Below, in pieces: positions 1 through 4,396 of a DNA stretch of 10,367 nt. The stretch lies in NCBI GenBank assembly GCA_050184225.1, contig JBFXAN010000212.1:1-10367 (forward strand), written 5' to 3'. Made by a program: the position numbers and the translations under genes. The notes below the pieces were generated by a model. That model was not told the origin of the DNA, ran no database searches, and saw nothing but the letters and a program-made list of their open reading frames with translations. This stretch comes from JBFXAN01 sp050184225. GTDB lineage: Bacteria; Chloroflexota; Dehalococcoidia; CAUJGQ01. Each line of letters starts with the position of its first letter. The stretch's first letter is position 1.

Positions 1-83
1 CGCCGGCCCGACCGCCGAACCACGTCATTGGCCTTTCTCTCCCTCCCAACCGTGCTGCCAGTCTCCGTCACTCCAGCATCCCA

Positions 84-117
84 TAGGATTGGTCATGCGG
101 CCAGTGCCGGATAGGAT
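84..117 (+). promoter_or_regulatory. Candidate promoter for the VOC gene
   Basis: TTGGTC at 89-94 and TAGGAT at 112-117 are separated by 17 bp, a sigma-70-like arrangement ending 38 bp before the ATG at 156. A second TAGGAT lies at 84-89, so the -10-like hexamer occurs twice. The -35 match is partial (TTG conserved). This is a pattern reading without transcript evidence. Confidence 0.4.
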
Positions 118-155
118 ATGAGCTCGATCAGGGCAGATGGGGGAGGATCAAACGT

Positions 156-515
156 ATGACCCAGGACGCGGATTGGGCACGACCCGTCGTGCATTGGGAA
201 CTTCAAGCGCGCGACCCATCAGGGCTGCGCACCTTCTACGCCGACCTGTTCAACTGGCAGATCGGTGACGGCCCGGTGATGCGGATTCCCGCCGGCATCG
301 GCGCGCCGGACGCGGGGCCGGGCGGCCACATCCGCCAGGGAGAGCATCCCGGCGTCACGCTCTTTATTCAGGTCCGCGACCTGCGGGCGTCGCTGGCGAA
401 GGCGGAGCAATTGGGCGGCCGGGTGCTTTCCCAACCGGCGGATGTACCGGGCGGCCCGACCGTCGCCGGTATCGCCGATCCAGAGGGAAACCGGGTCATG
501 CTCGTGCAGCAGTAG
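156..515 (+). CDS. VOC superfamily (glyoxalase/bleomycin-resistance fold) protein
   Basis: A 119-residue protein of the vicinal-oxygen-chelate superfamily. The pattern is a beta strand PVVHWELQARDP at residues 10-21, helix GLRTFYADLFNW at 23-34, central strand GVTLFIQVRDL, helix ASLAKAEQLGGRV, and the closing DPEGNRVMLVQQ at 108-119. This is one betaalphabetabetabeta pair, the usual length of a small VOC protein. His13 could be a metal ligand, but the C-terminal strand has Met where many metal-binding glyoxalases have Glu (E-L-x-Q becomes M-L-V-Q). Metal dependence and a lactoylglutathione lyase role are therefore doubtful. The ATG is preceded by GGAGGA at 142-147, 8 nt away, which fixes the start. 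It stands alone on the plus strand and converges with the dehydrogenase downstream. The substrate cannot be told; such proteins serve in detoxification, dioxygenation or antibiotic binding. Confidence 0.85.
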   Translation: MTQDADWARPVVHWELQARDPSGLRTFYADLFNWQIGDGPVMRIPAGIGAPDAGPGGHIRQGEHPGVTLFIQVRDLRASLAKAEQLGGRVLSQPADVPGGPTVAGIADPEGNRVMLVQQ

Positions 516-536
516 GCGATCCTGGTGGCGGCGATG

Positions 537-551
537 CGGCGACGGTCGCCG
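537..551. terminator. Small dyad between convergent genes, possible terminator
   Basis: CGGCGA (537-542), loop CGG, TCGCCG (546-551) form a perfect 6-bp hairpin in the 52-bp gap between the convergent stops of the VOC gene and the dehydrogenase. There is no T-tract on either side. The position favours termination, but short dyads are frequent in such GC-rich DNA. Confidence 0.25.
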
Positions 552-567
552 GACCGGACCGGCTGAC

Positions 568-1404
568 CTAGCCCGCCGCCGACATCGCCGCGACCCATGC
601 CGGTGGGTTGAGCTCGCGCATCCGCTGCTTTGTCGCATCGTCGGCGAGGCGCGCGATCACCTGGGCGTCGTCGACCACCTCACCGGTAAAGGTTTCCGGC
701 GTTTGCATCGCCAGCAGGATCGCCGCCTCGACATAGCTGTCCGGCGGTGGGACCGTTTCTCCGGCGGGCCGCGGCCCGCCGACCTGTCCGGGCGCCCGGC
801 CGAAGAGCAATCCTGGTGTCTCGATCCCACGCACCGGCTTGAAGGCGTTCACGGCAATGCCGTTCTCACGCTGCTCTTGCGCCAGGCCGATACTCATCGC
901 CTCGACCGCGCGTTTGGTTGCACCGTAGTGTGAGCCGCCCAACGCACCGACAGAGGAGATATTGATGATGTTGCCCTGCTTCTGCTCGATCATCGCCGGC
1001 AGCACAGCGCGGCAGCCATAAAACGTGCCATGCACATTGACGCGGAACTCCAGTTCCCAGTGGCGAATTGGGATCGTCGAGATGAAGCCTGCCGGCTGCA
1101 CGGCGGCGTTGTTCATGAGGACGTCGATGCGCCCGTACCGGTCGAGCACCTGTTTCACCATTGCTTCAACCGATGCATTGTCGGCGACGTTACAGACGAC
1201 GGGAAACGCCACGCCGCCGGCTTCTTCCACCAACCGGGCCGTGTGATGGATCGTTCCGGGAAGTCGCGGGTCCGTCTCCGTCTCCGTGCGCGCGGCAATG
1301 ACGACGGTTGCCCCCTCACGTGCGTATCCGATCGCGCAGTATTGCCCCAGCCCTCGGCTCGCGCCGGTGATGATCGCCACCTTGCCTTCTAACCGTCCCG
1401 CCAT
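568..1404 (-). CDS. Short-chain dehydrogenase/reductase (SDR)
   Basis: A 278-residue NAD(P)-dependent oxidoreductase with a single Rossmann domain. Residues 13-20 are TGASRGLG (nucleotide-binding glycine motif), 98-101 NNAA, Asn123 in RVNVHG, Ser150/151 in NISS, and Tyr160 and Lys164 in YGATK: the classical SDR Asn-Ser-Tyr-Lys set. A GTG at 1417-1419 would add five residues. However, GGAGGA at 1409-1414 (minus strand) lies 4 nt before the ATG at 1402-1404, inside that extension, so the ATG is the better start. The Ser-to-Tyr distance is 9-10 residues, shorter than the 13 usual in classical SDRs. The segment after the active site reads FKPVRGIETPG in place of the common PG-x-x-x-T. The gene lies 104 bp downstream of a TetR gene on the same strand, which suggests control by it. 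The substrate alcohol/ketone is unknown. Confidence 0.92.
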   Translation of the reverse strand: MAGRLEGKVAIITGASRGLGQYCAIGYAREGATVVIAARTETETDPRLPGTIHHTARLVEEAGGVAFPVVCNVADNASVEAMVKQVLDRYGRIDVLMNNAAVQPAGFISTIPIRHWELEFRVNVHGTFYGCRAVLPAMIEQKQGNIINISSVGALGGSHYGATKRAVEAMSIGLAQEQRENGIAVNAFKPVRGIETPGLLFGRAPGQVGGPRPAGETVPPPDSYVEAAILLAMQTPETFTGEVVDDAQVIARLADDATKQRMRELNPPAWVAAMSAAG

Positions 1405-1455
1405 GCCGTCCTCCAACACACGAGCTCAAACATCGCAACGCGACCGTCGGAGGCA

Positions 1456-1464
1456 GATATAGCA
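1456..1464 (-). promoter_or_regulatory. Candidate extended -10 for the dehydrogenase
   Basis: Read on the minus strand, TGC-TATATC ends about 51 bp before the dehydrogenase ATG and would give it its own promoter inside the TetR-dehydrogenase gap. No good -35 box is visible, as expected if the extended TGn element carries the contact. An imperfect CACA...TGTG dyad (1463-1479) overlaps the upstream edge and is a possible regulator site. Confidence 0.3.
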
Positions 1465-1508
1465 CAGATCCGAGGTGTGAGGACAGACGGTTTCCGTGCC
1501 GCGCACGC

Positions 1509-2228
1509 TCAGCCGGCCGACGCTCTGCGATCGCGCCTGCTCGGAGCGTCAGAACGGAGTTGGGGTGGCAGCGCGTTCGATCGTGGGTTCTGATCGGCCG
1601 GCTCGATTCCCACGCCGAGAAGGTACGCGATCATGCTGACCAGCGCGTCGGGGGATGGGCGGGGTTGGCCGGAACCGGTACGGACGACCAGACCATCGCC
1701 GAATGTGAGGAGCATGTCGGTGCAGTGCTGCATCGGAAGATGCGGGCGAATCACATTCGCATCGACGGCCGCTGACAACACGGCAGACAAGGCATGACGT
1801 CGGTGCTCGACCACCGCGCCGACCGCCTCGCGAACCCGGTCATTGCGTCCCGCGTGCGACCAGAACTCGATCAACAGCGGCGGCCAGGTGGCGTCGCGCG
1901 GATCGAGCCAGAGGTAGGCGATCACCTGTCGCAGGAGCGGTTCGGTCGGCTGGTCGCTCTGCGAAGATACGGCGCTCCTGAGCCGTTGCTCATCCGCATG
2001 GAGCCGCGACCAGAGGACGGTCAGAAAGACCTCTTCCTTCGACGCGAAGTGGAAGTAGACCGCGCCCTTCGACAGCCCAGCCGCCTCGGCGATCATATCG
2101 ATCGTCGCCTGGGCGTATCCATGTGTCGCAAAGATCTGGAACGCCGCCTTGAGGAGACGGCCGCGGGTCGCCTCGCGGCGGGTCGAGCGGCGGTTGTCGT
2201 CTGGCGCGGGCGGGCCGTTCGTTCCCAT
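1509..2228 (-). CDS. TetR family transcriptional regulator
   Basis: A 239-residue regulator. The N-terminal DNA-binding domain runs from about residue 20 to 68: RGRLLKAAFQIFATHGY at 22-38, then the helix-turn-helix TIDMIAEAAGLSKGAVYFHF at 42-61, followed by ASKEEVF, the typical TetR signature. Residues from about 70 to 210 form the variable helical ligand and dimerisation domain, with WPPLLIEFWSHAGRN at 115-129 as often seen in the AcrR/TetR_C group. The last 30 residues are Arg/Pro/Ser-rich and probably disordered. The ATG at 2226-2228 is the first in-frame start after an upstream TGA, but no clear ribosome site precedes it. It lies upstream of the dehydrogenase on the same strand and next to the 520-bp non-coding region, so likely targets are its own promoter, the dehydrogenase, or the divergent small membrane gene. 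The ligand is unknown. Confidence 0.92.
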   Translation of the reverse strand: MGTNGPPAPDDNRRSTRREATRGRLLKAAFQIFATHGYAQATIDMIAEAAGLSKGAVYFHFASKEEVFLTVLWSRLHADEQRLRSAVSSQSDQPTEPLLRQVIAYLWLDPRDATWPPLLIEFWSHAGRNDRVREAVGAVVEHRRHALSAVLSAAVDANVIRPHLPMQHCTDMLLTFGDGLVVRTGSGQPRPSPDALVSMIAYLLGVGIEPADQNPRSNALPPQLRSDAPSRRDRRASAG

Positions 2229-2372
2229 GATCGTTTCGGCAACCCGGCTATCCCTCGGACATCATGGGAGGGACCCGTGGCTTTGCGTCCTCACCTCACG
2301 GTGAGTTTGCCTTTATCGTTCGTGGACCCGGCCGCAGTCATATGCTCCACTACGCCGGATGTCGCGACTCTT

Positions 2373-2402
2373 ATCGCATCGAGTTCACTCGAATGCCGAT
2401 AG
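2373..2402. repeat. Imperfect long dyad around TCGAGT-TC-ACTCGA
   Basis: The core TCGAGT (2379-2384) and ACTCGA (2387-2392) are exact inverted repeats with a 2-bp centre. Outside the core, left TATCG-CAT and right ATG-CCGATA continue to pair if one base is bulged at each of two places on the right arm. This extends the stem to about 13 pairs. It may be a regulator site or a degenerate palindromic repeat. Confidence 0.45.
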
Positions 2403-2447
2403 ACTACCATCAGATTAGACGCTACAGATCTACGTGGCAAGTACAGC

Positions 2448-2471
2448 TTGCTGGATGACATCATCCAGCAA
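2448..2471. promoter_or_regulatory. Perfect 24-bp palindrome, candidate operator
   Basis: TTGCTGGATGA (2448-2458), CA, TCATCCAGCAA (2461-2471) are exact reverse complements of 11 bp with a 2-bp centre. A 2-nt centre is too tight for a good RNA hairpin loop and there is no T-tract, so a binding site for a dimeric regulator is more natural than a terminator. It lies 220 bp upstream of the TetR start and 278 bp upstream of the small membrane gene. The neighbouring TetR protein is the obvious candidate binder, but that is an inference. Confidence 0.5.
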
Positions 2472-2690
2472 TTGAGACGGGTAAAACCCCGCAAAATTGA
2501 TGATTCGTCAAATAAGCTAGACCGGTGACCGGCTGTCATACATCTCTCGATAGGATCGTTGGTAGTTAGATTGCAAAGTGTTCTGAATTGTACATCAACA
2601 TGACTCCTGACCGTCCGGTATAGGACTACACATATCGGTGGCAATGGAACTGATAAGCAGTCACCTACCAGTGTTTGGCATAAGCCGCTG

Positions 2691-2719
2691 TTCGCTCGTC
2701 CGATGGCTGCTGCTAGCAT
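2691..2719 (+). promoter_or_regulatory. Candidate promoter of the 75-residue membrane gene
   Basis: An extended -10, TGC-TAGCAT (2711-2719), with a weak -35 TTCGCT at 2691-2696 at 17-bp spacing. It ends 29 bp before the ATG at 2749. The -10 closely resembles the TGC-TAGGAT before coxG and the TGC-TAGAGT before ctpA, which raises its credibility. Confidence 0.4.
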
Positions 2720-2748
2720 CGTCGGGCGAGGTGGAAAACGGAGGTTGA

Positions 2749-2976
2749 ATGGCCCGTCCTCTATCCCATGATTTGTATCCCGATGCACGCCCCGCCGGGG
2801 TGTTGCTCGCCGTTGCTCCCGCGCTTCGGCGCTTGAAGGTGCTTGCCTATCTCACCGTGGGCCTCCTTCTGGTTGCTGTCCTCGGCTCCTTCCTCCCACT
2901 CGGCACGTGGCTCCTGCTCTGCGCGGGACTGGCGGCGCCGACACTCCTCTCGGCGATGCTCGTCGCCGGCGATTAG
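2749..2976 (+). CDS. Small two-helix membrane protein, unknown function
   Basis: A 75-residue protein that I do not recognise. An N-terminal polar stretch of about 28 residues (with Arg27, Arg28 and Lys30 just before the first helix) is followed by two hydrophobic segments. The first is LAYLTVGLLLVAVLGSF (residues 32-48) and the second WLLLCAGLAAPTLLSAMLVA (54-73), joined by a short LPLGT turn. The positive residues before the first helix put the N-terminus in the cytoplasm and predict a hairpin topology. A strong ribosome site, GGAGG at 2740-2744, precedes the ATG, and an extended -10 lies upstream, so it is likely a real gene despite its size. It is 245 bp upstream of coxG on the same strand, separated by a hairpin and a new promoter, so it is probably not in the cox operon. 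Confidence 0.65.
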   Translation: MARPLSHDLYPDARPAGVLLAVAPALRRLKVLAYLTVGLLLVAVLGSFLPLGTWLLLCAGLAAPTLLSAMLVAGD

Positions 2977-3055
2977 GATCGCCGATGCCTGACGCTCCGG
3001 CGCCGGATTGACTGATGCGATCGCGTGCGTCAGTTGTGCCGCGCGCCGTCGAATG

Positions 3056-3079
3056 CCCTCTCCCAACGATGGGAGAGGG
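3056..3079 (+). terminator. Perfect 10-bp hairpin, terminator or short palindromic repeat
   Basis: CCCTCTCCCA (3056-3065), loop ACGA, TGGGAGAGGG (3070-3079) form an exact 10-bp stem with a 4-nt loop. It lies between the small membrane gene and the cox promoter, where it would insulate the two units. Only TTGAT follows rather than a clear T-tract. Its CCCTCTCC/GGAGAGGG core is shared with the long inverted repeat at 9741-9919, so it may be a member of the same dispersed repeat family acting as a terminator. Confidence 0.55.
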
Positions 3080-3113
3080 TTGATCGGCCCCGGCCCCGCT
3101 TCTTTAACTCCCG

Positions 3114-3141
3114 TTGACATATTCCCGCTCGATGCTAGGAT
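3114..3141 (+). promoter_or_regulatory. Strong promoter of the cox cluster
   Basis: TTGACA (3114-3119), identical to the sigma-70 -35 consensus, is followed after 16 bp by TAGGAT (3136-3141). The -10 is preceded by TGC at 3133-3135, the extended -10 element. This is the best promoter match in the window. It lies 80 bp before the coxG ATG, leaving an 80-nt leader. No other good promoter is seen before coxS, coxL or coxM, so it probably drives all four genes. Confidence 0.65.
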
Positions 3142-3221
3142 GAAACCCGCTACAGCCCGGCGCGCGTCGCTCGTGCGTGCCTGCCTGATCTCAAGTTGTC
3201 CGATTTGTGTCCGGAGGCGGC

Positions 3222-3668
3222 ATGCACCTCGATGGGTCGTATACGTTCAAGGCGTCACGCCAGCGCGTGTGGGACACGCTTCAAAGCCCTGAGACCATTT
3301 CCCAGTGCATGCCCGGCTGCGAGCGGTTCGACGAGATCGGACCAGATCGATACGAAGCGACGATGAAGCTCGGCATCGGCCCGATTCGCGGCACCTACAC
3401 CGGCCGGATTCACTTACGCGACCGGACCGCCCCAGAACGCTACACGATGGATGTCGAAGGGGGCGGCGGACCTGGGCATATGAAGGGGTCCGGCCTGCTC
3501 ACTCTCGAGGAACGCGACGGTCAAACGCTGGTCCTGTACGACGGCGAGGCACAGGTCACCGGCAAGGTCGCATCCGTCGGCCAGCGGCTTCTCGGTGCAT
3601 CGGCCAAGCAACTGATCAATCAGTTTTTCAAGTGCATGGAGCGAAAGCTTGAAGGCGGCGGCGCCTGA
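3222..3668 (+). CDS. coxG: CoxG-type SRPBCC protein (CO dehydrogenase subunit G family)
   Basis: A 148-residue protein of the CoxG family within the SRPBCC/START-like fold, a helix-grip barrel with a hydrophobic cavity. Typical features are LDGSYTFKASRQRVWDTL at residues 3-20, CMPGCE at 29-34, GPIRGTYTGRIHL at 53-65, and the family signature VTGKVASVGQRLL at 112-124 followed by the amphipathic C-terminal helix. A GTG at 3207 would add five residues. GGAGG at 3213-3217 sits inside that extension, 4 nt before the ATG at 3222, so the ATG is taken as the start. CoxG proteins accompany molybdenum hydroxylases; for form I CO dehydrogenases a role in membrane attachment and quinone-linked electron transfer has been proposed. 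Here it is the first gene of the cluster, 26 bp before coxS, and presumably serves the enzyme encoded by the next three genes. Confidence 0.9.
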   Translation: MHLDGSYTFKASRQRVWDTLQSPETISQCMPGCERFDEIGPDRYEATMKLGIGPIRGTYTGRIHLRDRTAPERYTMDVEGGGGPGHMKGSGLLTLEERDGQTLVLYDGEAQVTGKVASVGQRLLGASAKQLINQFFKCMERKLEGGGA

Positions 3669-3694
3669 TCGGGGCGCCGTATTGGGGGGTGGAC

Positions 3695-4333
3695 ATGGCA
3701 GCCAAGCGTGAAGTCTCAATCACGGTCAACGGTCAGCAAACGGGTCATGAGGTCGAGCCGCGCCTCCTGCTGGTCCATTACCTGCGCGACGTGCTCGGAC
3801 TCACCGGAACCCATATCGGGTGTGATACGACGCAGTGCGGCGCCTGCACGATCCACCTCGACGGCAATGCGGTCAAGTCCTGCACGATCTTCGCGGTCCA
3901 GGCCGACGGCCGCCAGGTCCGGACGATCGAGGGCATGGCCGAGAACGGCGTCCTGCATCCCCTGCAGGAAGGCTTCTGGGAGGAGCATGGCCTTCAGTGC
4001 GGCTACTGCACGCCGGGGATGATCATGAGCGCCGCCGACTTGTTGCAGCGCAACCCCAATCCGTCCGAACCAGAGATCCGTCACGCGCTCAAGGGCAATC
4101 TCTGCCGATGCACCGGCTATCAGCACATCGTCAACTCCGTGGTCTATGCCGCCAAGAAAGCCATTGGTGAGCCGGTCGCCGCCGGAACCGCCGGCGCGAC
4201 GGCGCACGTCCATCAGGGAACCGCCAGCGAGGCGCCGCTGCCGGAGTCACCGGGCGGCTATGCCGTCGCCCCTCCCGGATCGCCAACCAATGAGGCGCTC
4301 CAGGAAGAGGAGAAGCGGCAGGAACAAGGATGA
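3695..4333 (+). CDS. coxS: Form II CODH-like hydroxylase small subunit, 2 x [2Fe-2S]
   Basis: The iron-sulfur subunit of a xanthine oxidase-family hydroxylase, 212 residues. Residues 5-80 form the plant-type ferredoxin domain with Cys43, Cys48, Cys51 and Cys63 (GCDTTQCGACTIHL). Residues about 85-157 form the helical [2Fe-2S] domain with Cys102, Cys105, Cys137 and Cys139 (QCGYCTPGM and NLCRCTGY). All eight ligands are present, so electrons can pass from the Mo site of CoxL to FAD in CoxM. A GTG at 3689 is possible, but the G-rich ribosome site runs up to it, so the ATG at 3695 is preferred. The protein is about 50 residues longer than the usual 155-165. The extra tail from about residue 160 is rich in Ala, Pro, Gly and Glu, looks disordered and ends in EEEKRQEQG. 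CoxL follows after 63 bp. Confidence 0.95.
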   Translation: MAAKREVSITVNGQQTGHEVEPRLLLVHYLRDVLGLTGTHIGCDTTQCGACTIHLDGNAVKSCTIFAVQADGRQVRTIEGMAENGVLHPLQEGFWEEHGLQCGYCTPGMIMSAADLLQRNPNPSEPEIRHALKGNLCRCTGYQHIVNSVVYAAKKAIGEPVAAGTAGATAHVHQGTASEAPLPESPGGYAVAPPGSPTNEALQEEEKRQEQG

Positions 4334-4369
4334 CCGGTTGAGCCGCATCGCCGGGTGGGAATCGGTCAG

Positions 4370-4388
4370 CCGCGCGAAAATGGCGCGG
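4370..4388 (+). promoter_or_regulatory. Hairpin touching the coxL ribosome binding site
   Basis: CCGCGC (4370-4375) and GCGCGG (4383-4388) pair across a 7-nt loop. The last two bases of the stem, 4387-4388, are also the first two of the GGAGGAGG ribosome site (4387-4394) for coxL, so in RNA the structure would partly cover it. A modest effect on translation is possible. The same site decides the coxL start: ATG at 4397 (or 4400), rather than the GTG at 4355. Confidence 0.35.
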
Positions 4389-4396
4389 AGGAGGAC

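Larger units (their letters stand above)
2229..2748. other. 520-bp non-coding region, AT-richer, with several dyads
   Basis: No convincing gene lies here. Open frames crossing it lack ribosome sites and recognisable domains. From about 2370 to 2700 the DNA is clearly richer in A and T than anything else in the window. It contains the dyads 2373-2402, 2448-2471 and 2497-2511 (TTGATGA/TCGTCAA, 7-bp arms including one T-G pair, 1-bp centre), and a smaller CCGGT-G-ACCGG at 2522-2532. It separates the divergent TetR and small membrane genes, so it must hold both promoters and could hold operators. An old insertion or a decayed gene are alternatives. Confidence 0.6.

Noticed and set aside
2264..2458. 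A 64-codon plus-strand frame in the spacer
   Set aside because: No ribosome site before its ATG and no hydrophobic or domain pattern; it runs through the dyads.
2481..2491. GGGT-AAA-ACCC hairpin
   Set aside because: Four-base arms are too short to be meaningful.
2291..2788. A 165-codon minus-strand frame across the AT-rich spacer
   Set aside because: Composition looks random (scattered Cys, Met and Ser), there is no ribosome site, and it overlaps the better supported membrane gene start.
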